A stretch of 64,000 nucleotides of DNA from Ancylobacter moscoviensis (GTDB lineage: Bacteria; Pseudomonadota; Alphaproteobacteria; Rhizobiales; Xanthobacteraceae): contig NZ_VMBP01000001.1 of the NCBI RefSeq assembly GCF_007559435.1, positions 1,260,116 to 1,324,115 on the forward strand, read 5' to 3'. Below, piece by piece: positions 55,258 to 63,993 of the stretch. Numbering within the stretch: position 1 is the stretch's first letter; each line of letters starts with the position of its first letter. The notes beneath the pieces were generated by a model. It worked only from the letters and a program-made list of their open reading frames with translations. It ran no database searches and was not told where the DNA came from. The translations under genes were made by a program, and so were the position numbers.

Positions 55258-56259
55258 ATGGCCCGCAAAAAACCGCTGGTCGTCGTGACACGCAAGCTGC
55301 CCGACAAGATCGAAACCCGCATGCGCGAACTGTTCGACGCCCGTCTGAACGTCGACGACGTTCCGATGACGCAGGCGCAGCTCGCCGAGGCGATGGCGAC
55401 CGCGGACGTGCTGGTGCCCGCCATCTGCGACCGCATCGACAGCGCCGTCATCGAGGCCGCCGGGCCGAGCCTCAAGCTGATCGCCAATTTCGGCAACGGC
55501 GTCGACCATATCGACGTCGCCGCCGCCAATGCGCGGGGCATCGCCATCACCAATACGCCGGGCGTCCTCACCGAGGACACGGCCGACATGACGATGGCGC
55601 TGATCCTCGCCGTGCCCCGCCGCCTGACCGAGGGTGCGGCGCTGATCACCAGCGACGACGGCACCTGGCCCGGCTGGTCGCCGATGTGGATGCTCGGCCA
55701 CCGCATCTGGGGCAAGCGGCTCGGCATCATCGGCATGGGGCGCATCGGCCAGGCGGTCGCCCGCCGCGCCCGCGCCTTCGGCCTGCAGATCCACTATCAC
55801 AACCGCCGGCCGCTCCCCGCCCATATTGAGGAGGAGCTGGAGGCGACCTATTGGGACAGCCTCGACCAGATGCTGGCCCGCATGGACATCCTCTCCATCA
55901 ATTGCCCGCACACGCCCGCAACCTTCCACCTGCTCTCGGCCCGCCGGCTCAAGCTGGTCCGGCCGGACGCCTACATCGTCAACACCGCGCGCGGCGAGGT
56001 GATCGACGAGCACGCGCTGATCCGCATGATCGAGAACGGCGAACTCGCCGGTGCCGGGCTCGACGTGTTCGAGCGCGAGCCGGCGGTGAGCCCGAAGCTG
56101 CTGAAGCTCGCCCGCGCCGGCAAGGTCGTCCTGCTGCCGCATATGGGCTCGGCCACGGTGGAAGCGCGCATCGACACCGGCGAGAAGGTGATCGTGAACA
56201 TCAAGGCGTTCATGGATGGCCACCGCCCGCCGGACCGCGTGCTGCCGGCGATGCTGTGA
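55258..56259 (+). CDS. D-2-hydroxyacid dehydrogenase (glyoxylate/hydroxypyruvate reductase type)
   Basis: A protein of 333 residues from the ATG at 55258 with GGGGAG upstream. NAD site IIGMGRIGQAVARRA, catalytic Arg in NTARGEVIDEHAL, Glu in FEREPAV and His in LLPHMGSATVEAR. The GNGVDHIDVAAANARGI and TEDTADMTMALIL segments resemble D-glycerate dehydrogenases. It probably reduces glyoxylate or hydroxypyruvate. It stands alone and is convergent with the MoeB-like gene. Confidence 0.85.
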   Translation: MARKKPLVVVTRKLPDKIETRMRELFDARLNVDDVPMTQAQLAEAMATADVLVPAICDRIDSAVIEAAGPSLKLIANFGNGVDHIDVAAANARGIAITNTPGVLTEDTADMTMALILAVPRRLTEGAALITSDDGTWPGWSPMWMLGHRIWGKRLGIIGMGRIGQAVARRARAFGLQIHYHNRRPLPAHIEEELEATYWDSLDQMLARMDILSINCPHTPATFHLLSARRLKLVRPDAYIVNTARGEVIDEHALIRMIENGELAGAGLDVFEREPAVSPKLLKLARAGKVVLLPHMGSATVEARIDTGEKVIVNIKAFMDGHRPPDRVLPAML

Positions 56260-56279
56260 GGCGCGCGCTCCCGCGCCGC

Positions 56280-57119
56280 TCACCGCTGGTGTCGTGACAG
56301 GTCCTTGATCGTCGGATGGGTTCCCGTCAGCGGATTGTCCGGGTCCCAGCCATAGGCCAGCGTTTCGAAGCGCATCGACTTGGCGTCGATCATCAGCAGC
56401 CGCCCCACCAGCCCGTCGCCGAAGCCAGTGACGGCGCGGATCGCCTCCAGCGCCACCAGTGAGCCGGCGATCCCGGCCAGCGCGCCGAGAATGCCGGCCT
56501 CGGCGCAGGTCGGCACCGTGCCAGCGGGCGGGGGCTCGGGAAACAGGCAGCGATAGGTCGGGTTGGGCGTGCCGTTCGCCGCCTTCTCATGCGGGCGCAG
56601 CGTCGTCACCGTGGCGTCGAAGCGCCCGAGCGCCGCCGTCACCAGCGGAATGCCCGCCAGCGCGCACGCATCGGAGACCAGATAGCGGGTGGAGAAATTG
56701 TCCGAACCGTCGATCACCACGTCGACGCCGGACACCAGCTCCAGCGCGTTGTCGGCGGTGATCCGGGCGTTGATCCCCTCGAAGGCGACATGCGGGTTGA
56801 GCGCCGCGACGAAGGCGCCCGCGCTCTCGGTCTTCGGCTGGCCGATCGCCGCCGTCGTGTGGATCACCTGCCGCTGCAGATTCGACAGCGACACGGTGTC
56901 GTCGTCGATCACCACGAGCCGCCCCACGCCGGCAGCGGCGAGATAGAGCAGGGCAGGGGCGCCGAGCCCGCCGGCGCCGACCACCAGCATGCTCGCCTTC
57001 TTCAGCTTCTGCTGGCCCGGCCCGCCGATCTCGCTGAGCACCAGATGGCGCGCATAGCGCTCCACCTCGTCGGAGGAGAACAGGGGAGCGCGCGCGGGGG
57101 CAGGGGCATGATCGGTCAT
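56280..57119 (-). CDS. moeB: MoeB/HesA/ThiF-family adenylyltransferase with reduced zinc site
   Basis: A protein of 279 residues from the ATG at 57119. The nucleotide site is VVGAGGLGAPALLYLAAAGVG, the arginine finger region SNLQRQVIH, and the putative catalytic Cys is in VPTCAEAGILGAL. Family members adenylate the C-terminus of MoaD/ThiS-like sulphur carriers. The structural zinc cysteines are mostly lost: the first CxxC reads TYRC and the second, usually DPDCPVCG, reads DPDNPLTG. The fold may not need zinc in this lineage. The exact partner (MoaD or ThiS) is unresolved. Confidence 0.82.
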   Translation of the reverse strand: MTDHAPAPARAPLFSSDEVERYARHLVLSEIGGPGQQKLKKASMLVVGAGGLGAPALLYLAAAGVGRLVVIDDDTVSLSNLQRQVIHTTAAIGQPKTESAGAFVAALNPHVAFEGINARITADNALELVSGVDVVIDGSDNFSTRYLVSDACALAGIPLVTAALGRFDATVTTLRPHEKAANGTPNPTYRCLFPEPPPAGTVPTCAEAGILGALAGIAGSLVALEAIRAVTGFGDGLVGRLLMIDAKSMRFETLAYGWDPDNPLTGTHPTIKDLSRHQR

Positions 57120-57224
57120 GATGCGGCTATATAGCAACGATGCCGGCGCCTGCCAGCGCTGCACGCGCGGGCGTGTGTGCGACCGGCCATGGGCAGGCGG
57201 GCGAATCGCCGCTATCTGGTTGGC

Positions 57225-58493
57225 ATGAGCCACGCAACCGATGCCCCCGCCACCGTGATCGACACCGGCACGACCGACGCCCTGTTCGCCGCCGCCCGCA
57301 TTCATGGCGAGACGCTGACCCGCCGGCGCCTCGTGCTCTATGCCGGCGCCAACTACCCCTCCGCTACCGTGCGCGCGGCCTGCGCGCCGGGCCTCGGCGC
57401 CATGCCCTCCATGGGGCCGAGCTTCGACAAGGAGCAGCCGGGCACCGAGCTGGTCTCGCAGTTCGAGGTGGCGGCGAGGCGGGAGGCCTGCGCGCTCTTC
57501 GGGGCCACCTGGGCGGAGCCGCGCCTGCCCAGCGCGACCTTGTGCAACCTCGCCGTCTTCCACGCCTTCGCGCGCCCCCGCGACCTGATGCTCGCGCCCG
57601 ACAAGGCGCATGGCGGGCATCTCAGCCAGCGCGACGGCGGCACGCCCGCGCTGGCCGGGCTTTCCTGCGAGGCGCTGCCCTTCGACGGGGAGGGGCTCTG
57701 TCTCGACGCGGCCGGCGCCGCGCGGATGGTGGAAGCGCGCCGCCCGCGCCTCGTCATGCTCGGCCGCAGCGTGATGGTGCGGCCGGACGATATCGCGCCG
57801 GTCGTCGCGGCCGCCCGGTCGGCGGGGGCGACGACGGTGTTCGACGCCTCCCACGTCGCCGGGCTGATCGCCGGGGGCATCTATCCCAACCCGCTGGAGG
57901 CCGGCGTCGACGTCATGGTGACATCGACCTACAAGACCATTCCGGGCCTGCCGCACGGGCTGATCCTCGGGCGCGACCCGGCGCAGGGGGAGACGCTTGC
58001 AAGCCTGCTCGATGCGCGCTTTCTCGCCAATTACAATCCGGCCCTGCTGCCGCCGTTGCTGCGTGTCCTGCAAGAGGTGGGGGCACATGGCGCCGCTTAT
58101 GCCGATGCGGTCGTCGCCAACACCGCAGCCCTCGCTCGGGCCTGCCGGGCACGCGGCTTGCCGGTGATCGCGCCGGAGAGCGGGTTCACGCACCAGATGC
58201 TGATCCCGATCGGTGCGGCGGAGGATCCCCGTGCGCTGATCGAGGCGCTGGCGCGGCACGGCGTCATCGTGGGAATCTGCCCGGACATCACCCGTGAGGG
58301 GCGGTCCGCATTGCGCGTCGGCAGCCAGTTCCTCGCCACGCTCGGCCTGCGTGCCGACCGGATGGACGGGGTGGCGGACATCCTCACCGGTCTCCTGGCC
58401 GGCGCCGACGGAGTCGCCTTGCGGACGGAGGCGGCGGAAGACGGCACGCGCGCTCGCATCGAGGCCCTTCTCTCTGGTCTTCACGCGAGTTGA
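57225..58493 (+). CDS. PLP-dependent enzyme related to serine hydroxymethyltransferase
   Basis: A protein of 422 residues from the ATG at 57225 (in-frame ATG at 57189 and GTG at 57177 are alternatives; none has a strong ribosome site). Features are YAGANYPSATVRAAC, FDASHVAGLIAGG and the PLP-lysine motif TSTYKTIPGLPHG. The overall layout is SHMT-like, but the one-carbon/folate region of GlyA is not clearly present and identity looks low. It could be a specialised aldolase or alpha-methylserine-type transferase. Confidence 0.75.
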   Translation: MSHATDAPATVIDTGTTDALFAAARIHGETLTRRRLVLYAGANYPSATVRAACAPGLGAMPSMGPSFDKEQPGTELVSQFEVAARREACALFGATWAEPRLPSATLCNLAVFHAFARPRDLMLAPDKAHGGHLSQRDGGTPALAGLSCEALPFDGEGLCLDAAGAARMVEARRPRLVMLGRSVMVRPDDIAPVVAAARSAGATTVFDASHVAGLIAGGIYPNPLEAGVDVMVTSTYKTIPGLPHGLILGRDPAQGETLASLLDARFLANYNPALLPPLLRVLQEVGAHGAAYADAVVANTAALARACRARGLPVIAPESGFTHQMLIPIGAAEDPRALIEALARHGVIVGICPDITREGRSALRVGSQFLATLGLRADRMDGVADILTGLLAGADGVALRTEAAEDGTRARIEALLSGLHAS

Positions 58494-58571
58494 GAGGATC
58501 GTCCTCCGCCCGGTTGCCGGAGGCCGGCCGTTCGACTATGAAGACGCAGCACCGGCGTCTCTTGCGCGCCG

Positions 58572-58651
<80 letters not shown>

Positions 58652-59128
58652 TTTTCGCCAATAAAATCAACGAATTAGCTTATTGCGTGCGCGTTACAGG
58701 TGTTGGCGGCATCTGCCCACGGAAGCGTCGCGTCGCGTTTCCTGCGCGACGGAAAAGGAGCGTCGGACGCATTTCTGCGGGATTCGAGGACGCTCCTGAG
58801 CCATTCTTGGCGAAAGCATTTCGGCTTGAGACACAGCTAACCCATCGAGCGTTGCTCACGTGGGCAATGCTCATCGTTATTGGCGCGGGCTAATTTTGGC
58901 AGGTGGACAGCAGGCCTTCTTGTCCGCAGGTGACCCATAGCGGCCCCTCCGTCAGGCGGAGGCGAACGTCCGCTGTGCGCCCCGATTGCGGTCATTGATC
59001 GCGTCGCAGCGGTGCGCCAAAAGCAGCCGTTCGGCTTAGCGACGATCTCGCCGCAGCTTGGTGGAATTGCTGGCGGCATGCTTCATCAGAGCTCTATTCA
59101 GACTCTGAACTCGCTCTATTATCGCTCA
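58652..59128. other. Gene-poor left end of the putative genomic island
   Basis: About 480 bases with lower GC than the chromosome to the left and no convincing gene on either strand. It starts directly at the tRNA 3' end (ATTTTCGCCAATAAAATC...). I saw no integrase here; a direct repeat of the tRNA 3' end, if present, lies beyond the window. Confidence 0.5.
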
Positions 59129-59992
59129 ATGGGAATGGGATTCTTTCGATTCTGCTGGGCGTGCGTGAAGCGTGCTTTCGCTGGCTGGTTTAAGCGCGTC
59201 GAGGGCTTGGCAAGTTCGGTATCGCTCCTCATTGGCGTCGGACTCCTCTTCTGGCATCCGCCGGCGTCAATCGAGAAGGCTGTGTCCTCGGTGCCGAACA
59301 TCCTGTTCCTCGGTCTGTTTCCAGCGGTCATCTTGATCCGGCTGATCCAAGCCCCTTATTGGCTGCTGCGAGACGAGCGTGCGGCGCGCGCGGCGATCGA
59401 GAAGCTGAGACAGCCGGCGCTGCGGCTGGCGCTGCCCGAACCGCCGGTGATCCAGTCGATCAGCCTGAAAGGAACGACGTCAGAATCACTGAGCGGCAAG
59501 CGCCAGACCGTAATCACAGGATGGGAGATGGATGTCGTCGCGCTTCACTGCACCAATTATGGCGAGACGGCCGCGCGCGGATGCCGCGCGCGCCTGCTGG
59601 AGATGATTAGGACAACACCTGAGGGCGACAGCGAGCTTCGTATCGTCGGCACCCTCGAGCTTCCATGGAGCAAGGAGGATCCGGAGGGCAGCCTTAGCAT
59701 CGACATCGCGCCCGCCGAGCAGCAATGCATCTGGATCGGCGGAGTGCGTTCCGGAGGCCAGACCTGGCTGTTCCGCGACCGGAAGCGATTGCCGATCGAG
59801 TATCAGCAGCTGCTCGGAGAGGTAGGAACCTATCGGTTGCTGATCCAGCTCGATGGCGACAACATTCCGCCACAGCAGATCCAGCTCGAGATCGTCGCGG
59901 GCTCGGGCCTGGAGCAGGTGGGTGGTGGCATCCTTCGCGGATCCGCCGAGGTCCGGCTGTTGGCGCAAGGCGCGCCGCGGATCGAGGAATAG
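59129..59992 (+). CDS. Two-TM membrane protein of unknown function (island)
   Basis: A protein of 287 residues from the ATG at 59129; in-frame GTG at 59012 and ATG at 59078 could extend it, but the hydrophobic part begins soon after 59129. A basic amphipathic start is followed by TM1 (about residues 28-43, SVSLLIGVGLLFW), a short loop and TM2 (about 56-73, ILFLGLFPAVILIRLI). A soluble, beta-rich C-terminal domain of about 200 residues comes after a charged linker (RDERAARAAIEKL). I do not recognise the family. The 9-bp gap to the next gene indicates a two-gene operon. Confidence 0.7.
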   Translation: MGMGFFRFCWACVKRAFAGWFKRVEGLASSVSLLIGVGLLFWHPPASIEKAVSSVPNILFLGLFPAVILIRLIQAPYWLLRDERAARAAIEKLRQPALRLALPEPPVIQSISLKGTTSESLSGKRQTVITGWEMDVVALHCTNYGETAARGCRARLLEMIRTTPEGDSELRIVGTLELPWSKEDPEGSLSIDIAPAEQQCIWIGGVRSGGQTWLFRDRKRLPIEYQQLLGEVGTYRLLIQLDGDNIPPQQIQLEIVAGSGLEQVGGGILRGSAEVRLLAQGAPRIEE

Positions 59993-60001
59993 GCACCGGC
60001 T

Positions 60002-62407
60002 ATGCGTCTCGATGTTCGGCTACGCCCCACCCGGTTCGTCTATCTCGCTGCGCCTGATGACATGGAGGCGGTCCAACGTGTCTTCGAGACGAACACCTGC
60101 CTCTGGGGCGGCAAGTATAATCCGATCGTGCCGATGCTCTCCTCCGTGCCCGAATGGTGGGACCGGCATGGCAACCACGAAACCGCCGAGCAGATCGTCA
60201 ACGGCTATCTCGATTATTTCGAGCCGGACATGCTCGTCGAGACGAGGCCGGGCCAGGCTGCTGCGCTGGGATTCCACAAAGACCGCGTTATCGCAATCGA
60301 CGATATGCAGCCGAAATTCGGGCGCCTCGATACGGCCTATATCAGCGCCTGCGGGCTGCAGATGTTCTCGCTCTATCGCGATCTCTATCGCTCCGAGTTC
60401 CAGTTCAGCCGCCGCGAGCCCGAAAAGATTGTCCGAGTCCTCGGCAAGGCCCCCGACCTGGAGGCCTTGGCGGCCTGCATCTTCGGCGCATTCCCAGCCA
60501 AGGGCATGCTGCACGAGCTTGAGGGAGTCTTCGACCAAGTCTTCACACCCGAGGTGCTTCGGCTCAGCCCGTCCAACGCCGGCGAGATCTTCGAGAACAA
60601 CTGGCTCAACCCGCTCCACCTCACGCATTCGAAGCTGGAAGTGCAATATTCGAGGCACACCGACCCGCGCCTGTTCGTCCTCAACGGAACGAGCCCCGCC
60701 GACCTGATCGACTATTGGAACCTACGCGCCAGCGTCGCTCCGGTCGTTCCCATCCCCTTGCAACTGGTCAAGGAGCTGTCGAGCTTCGCGCGAAAGTTCG
60801 TGACCGATAATTTTCGTCCGATCCCCGGCAACCAGTTTGGCACGAAGATACGGCCGACCGTCATGTTCGGGCGCTCGATCTCCGAGGATTCGATCGAGGC
60901 GATCTTCGAGGAGCATTTGCGGGTCGAGGTGGAGGGTGCGAACTGCGTCCAGCCCTGGTATCCCCCGATCTGGCGGACCGAGCCGGAGAGCATGGTCAGC
61001 CCCACGCGGCCCGTCATCACGGCGAAGGAAGCGACGCGTGACGCGCCGGTGACCGGAGACAGGCCGGGCATTCGCTTCGACGGCCTCGAGCCCGACTTCG
61101 ATGCGCCGCTGGGTGGGCGAGCCCGGTGGGTGAATGTGGTTCGCATAGACGGAAATTGGTGGGACAACTATTTCGCCACGGTCTATCCTGACGACTATCG
61201 CGATCCGAAGACCCCGATATTCGGCGGCGGCCGCGGGGACGTTCTGCCGACGAGCGAGGGATATGTCGTCCTCGCTGATTATTCGACCCAGCGGCATTAT
61301 TGGGCGCTCGAAAGCCATCCATCCGCGATCGCAAGTTGGCTGGCTGAGCGAGGAATCAAGACGACGCTTTCCGGATCCGGTCGGGCAACACAGCAGATCA
61401 TCGAGACCCTTGGGGGATTTCCCTGGGTGTCGGCTCTCGCCAGCGAGGCGGTGGTGAAGCTCCTGAACGACATCAGCCGAAGGCCCGTCAATAAGAGCAT
61501 GGAGCACCATCAGTTCCGCAACCGCATCAAGGAGGCGACGAAGGACAAGCTCTGGAACCGCGGCGCCTTCAAGGTGCTGGTCGAGAAGAACGCGGTCGAG
61601 CTCGGGCTCGAGGTGCGCTGCGAGAAATGCGGAAGCTGGAGCTGGTATTCGCTCGCGGAGCTGGACACCGAACTGAAATGCCATCTTTGCCTCAAGCGCT
61701 ATGGGTTCCCCGCGATCAATCCGACCGACCGCGACCGGGCAAGTTGGGCATACCGGCTGATCGGTCCTTTCGCGCAGCCCAACTATGCCCAGGGCGGATA
61801 CGCAGCCGCGCTCTCGATACGTTTCTTCGCTGACGTGCTGAGCGGCGTGACGGAATCACGCATCACCTGGTGCGCCGGTCAGGAAATGACCCTGTCCAGC
61901 ATGCAAACGGTCGAGGCCGATTTCATCCTCTGGTACCGGCGCCAGGAACTGCTCGGCTCACCCCATTCGACGCAGCTCGTCTTCGGAGAGGCGAAAAGCT
62001 TCGGAAAGGACGCCTTTACTGCCGAGGACGTTTTCCGGATGAAACAGCTGGCGATAGCGTTCCCCGGTGCCGCACTGGTGTTCGCGACGATGCGGCAGCC
62101 CTCGGACCTCACCCGGGAGGAGATAGCCCGGCTGAGCGAGCTGGCGCGATGGGGCCGGCATTACGAGGACGCGCGGTCGGAAGCCCGGGCATTGGTCATC
62201 ATCCTCACCGGAATCGAACTGTTCACCGATCACAATCTTTCGCACAACTGGAGAGCGCTCGGCGGCCGTCATGCTGAAATTATCGCGCCAGCCTATGTAC
62301 GTCCGGATAATCTACGGGAACTCGCCGACATAACCCAGCAGCTTTATCTTGGATTGGAGTCACGTCACGATGAGATGCTGCGGAAATTCGAACGAAAATC
62401 AATATAA
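60002..62407 (+). CDS. Zinc-ribbon protein with PD-(D/E)XK-like nuclease signature (island)
   Basis: An 801-residue protein of no family I recognise. The N-terminal about 300 residues hold an LWGGKYNPIVPML motif and may form a separate globular domain. Residues 540-563 form a zinc ribbon (CEKC...CHLC, Cys540/543/560/563). Residues 638-665 have the nuclease pattern VEADFILWYRR then VFGEAKSFG, giving Asp640, Glu663 and Lys665, followed by an FRMKQLAIAF helix that could supply the usual late Gln (Gln682). A zinc ribbon next to such a core is common in DNA-targeting defence and mobile-element nucleases. The codon use is less GC-biased than in the chromosome to the left. Confidence 0.65.
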   Translation: MRLDVRLRPTRFVYLAAPDDMEAVQRVFETNTCLWGGKYNPIVPMLSSVPEWWDRHGNHETAEQIVNGYLDYFEPDMLVETRPGQAAALGFHKDRVIAIDDMQPKFGRLDTAYISACGLQMFSLYRDLYRSEFQFSRREPEKIVRVLGKAPDLEALAACIFGAFPAKGMLHELEGVFDQVFTPEVLRLSPSNAGEIFENNWLNPLHLTHSKLEVQYSRHTDPRLFVLNGTSPADLIDYWNLRASVAPVVPIPLQLVKELSSFARKFVTDNFRPIPGNQFGTKIRPTVMFGRSISEDSIEAIFEEHLRVEVEGANCVQPWYPPIWRTEPESMVSPTRPVITAKEATRDAPVTGDRPGIRFDGLEPDFDAPLGGRARWVNVVRIDGNWWDNYFATVYPDDYRDPKTPIFGGGRGDVLPTSEGYVVLADYSTQRHYWALESHPSAIASWLAERGIKTTLSGSGRATQQIIETLGGFPWVSALASEAVVKLLNDISRRPVNKSMEHHQFRNRIKEATKDKLWNRGAFKVLVEKNAVELGLEVRCEKCGSWSWYSLAELDTELKCHLCLKRYGFPAINPTDRDRASWAYRLIGPFAQPNYAQGGYAAALSIRFFADVLSGVTESRITWCAGQEMTLSSMQTVEADFILWYRRQELLGSPHSTQLVFGEAKSFGKDAFTAEDVFRMKQLAIAFPGAALVFATMRQPSDLTREEIARLSELARWGRHYEDARSEARALVIILTGIELFTDHNLSHNWRALGGRHAEIIAPAYVRPDNLRELADITQQLYLGLESRHDEMLRKFERKSI

Positions 62408-62416
62408 TTGACCATG

Positions 62417-62584
62417 CTATAGCTCAATTTCCGCTTTGAGGATGTTGAACGGCACATAAGCTACCGAATTGATTTCGGCATAGGCTGCCTGTCGGCAACG
62501 CGCCGCCATTTCAGCCGCTAGAACGTATTTATCAAACTCCCAAAAGCGGACAGGCATACTCGGATCGCAGGTGCAAAAGAGCAC
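62417..62584 (-). CDS. Small ORF in frame with, and just after, the receiver-protein stop
   Basis: A 55-codon frame starting at GTG 62584 with GAGGGA upstream, ending at TAG 62417-62419. It encodes a well-mixed sequence (FCTCDPSMPVRFWEFDKYVL, then AAEMAARCRQAAYAEINSVA). It is in the same frame as the upstream receiver gene, whose TAA (62603-62605) is separated from this frame by only six sense codons. Either it is a separate small gene or the TAA truncates a once longer protein by about 62 residues. Confidence 0.5.
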   Translation of the reverse strand: MLFCTCDPSMPVRFWEFDKYVLAAEMAARCRQAAYAEINSVAYVPFNILKAEIEL

Positions 62585-62602
62585 ATCTGCTCCCTCGTGC
62601 CG

Positions 62603-63832
62603 TTAGGTTTCGACCGCTTCTTCGGCGGCTGGGTAAAACACCTCCGGAATTCTCGGCATGCCCGGACGTTGGAGGTAGGACGCGTAACGCTGCTGGACTC
62701 GTGTGACGAAAGGCGGAAGCAGGCGCCCGACGCGAGTCATGTCCTTCATCTTCCGAAGTTCCTTGACGGTCATGTCCTTGAATTTCACGGTGTAAGTCTT
62801 GCCGTCCATCATCGCGAAGACGACGGCTTCCGTGTCCTTTTCGTTCGATATCAGACCGAATTGACGGCTGATCTCCGGATTTTCCACCGGCTTTACCTGC
62901 AGCAAGTACAACTCCATGCTGTCGCTGCCGCGTAGACAATCGCATTCCGCCCGGATGTTCATCCAATATGTCCGCTTGTCCTCACTCACGACGCGCTCGA
63001 AGATGTCGCCGGGGGCGTAGATGCCATCCTTGAGCTTGCTTGCACGTAGGAACCTTTCTCCTTCCAGAACACCGTTCATGGATTTGATATAGTCCGCGTG
63101 GTTCTTGGCCCTCTCTTGATCCACCGTTTCCATGAATGGCTTTAACTCCAGCACAAGCAAGTCCATGCGAGACTCGACGAGTCGGTTGAGCAGCTTGTTC
63201 ATTTCCACTTCCGGCGGGATGTCGTCGGCACCGAAAGTCTGCCAGAGTAGGACAGGCCAGTAGGGCGTCCGGTTGTGCAGGTCGATGAAAAGGTCGTTGG
63301 CCGCCCTGATGTAGTTCCGTTCCCACGTCTTGAGCGTCAGCACCGATGGCGTCGCCTTGCCCCAGTCCTCTAGGATCTCGTAGACCTTGTCCGCCACATC
63401 CACCTTCCGTTTGACGAGGATGTGGGACTCCTGCACGCTCTTGTGGAGTTCGGCGTCGGCAGAAAGCTCATCAATTACTATCTCTGGGTTCTCGTTCGTG
63501 AAGATTACCACGGGCGCATGCCGGCTCTTCCGCAAACGCTTCAGGAACTCGATGTTGTCGGCGACCATCTGCTTATCGAGCATCTCGGGAAGCCTGACCT
63601 CCGCTTCCAGAGGTCTCCCATTCTCGTCATTGGCGAGGTTCCAGTCCATTATGAAGAACGAAACGCGGGCGAAATGTTCTAGGTCGTAGTCTGGGGGTGG
63701 AAGCTTCGCGAGTTCAATCGCGTGGCCACCGCTGGCGCGGATGCTCGCCAGAATCTTGTCGATAGCCTCACCGGTGCCGATACCGTTGTCGATCACCACG
63801 GCCACTCCCTTGAAAAGGTGGGGGACGGTCAT
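62603..63832 (-). CDS. Receiver-domain protein of a putative conflict or signalling module
   Basis: A protein of 409 residues. Residues about 8-150 follow a response-regulator receiver fold: acidic Asp15 (VAVVIDN), phospho-acceptor-like Asp63 (FFIMDWNL), Thr112 (VVIFTNE) and Lys141 (ILVKRK). No DNA-binding domain follows; residues about 160-280 are helical and 280-400 appear beta-rich (MELYLLQVKPVEN, KTYTVKFKDMTV). Variant receivers of this kind occur in bacterial conflict systems next to ATPase partners. Its start overlaps the stop of an upstream coding fragment (ATGA), so it had or has a partner gene. Confidence 0.6.
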   Translation of the reverse strand: MTVPHLFKGVAVVIDNGIGTGEAIDKILASIRASGGHAIELAKLPPPDYDLEHFARVSFFIMDWNLANDENGRPLEAEVRLPEMLDKQMVADNIEFLKRLRKSRHAPVVIFTNENPEIVIDELSADAELHKSVQESHILVKRKVDVADKVYEILEDWGKATPSVLTLKTWERNYIRAANDLFIDLHNRTPYWPVLLWQTFGADDIPPEVEMNKLLNRLVESRMDLLVLELKPFMETVDQERAKNHADYIKSMNGVLEGERFLRASKLKDGIYAPGDIFERVVSEDKRTYWMNIRAECDCLRGSDSMELYLLQVKPVENPEISRQFGLISNEKDTEAVVFAMMDGKTYTVKFKDMTVKELRKMKDMTRVGRLLPPFVTRVQQRYASYLQRPGMPRIPEVFYPAAEEAVET

Positions 63833-63936
63833 GACTGCTCCTTGACGAACGAAATCACCAGATTGGCTCCCTTGAGTAAGGCTTGTTCCTTGGACGCCAC
63901 ATCGATCGAGTATTCGTGGCGGTCTAGGTCACGAAC
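63829..63936 (-). pseudogene. C-terminal coding remnant upstream of the receiver gene
   Basis: A frame of 35 codons (ends ANLVISFVKEQS, TGA at 63829-63831) overlaps the receiver start by ATGA, the spacing of a coupled upstream gene. It is cut off upstream by an in-frame TGA at 63937-63939, where the sequence character changes. It reads as the tail of a disrupted partner gene, though a frameshift or chance frame cannot be excluded. Confidence 0.4.
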
Positions 63937-63993
63937 TCATAAAGCGGTAGCGGGTTTAGGCGTTGCGTGATTCAAGGCTCTGGGAGGAGCCTG

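Noticed and set aside
58652..59128. Integrase or excisionase gene directly after tRNA-Arg
   Set aside because: Short frames on both strands lack codon bias and any tyrosine-recombinase motif.
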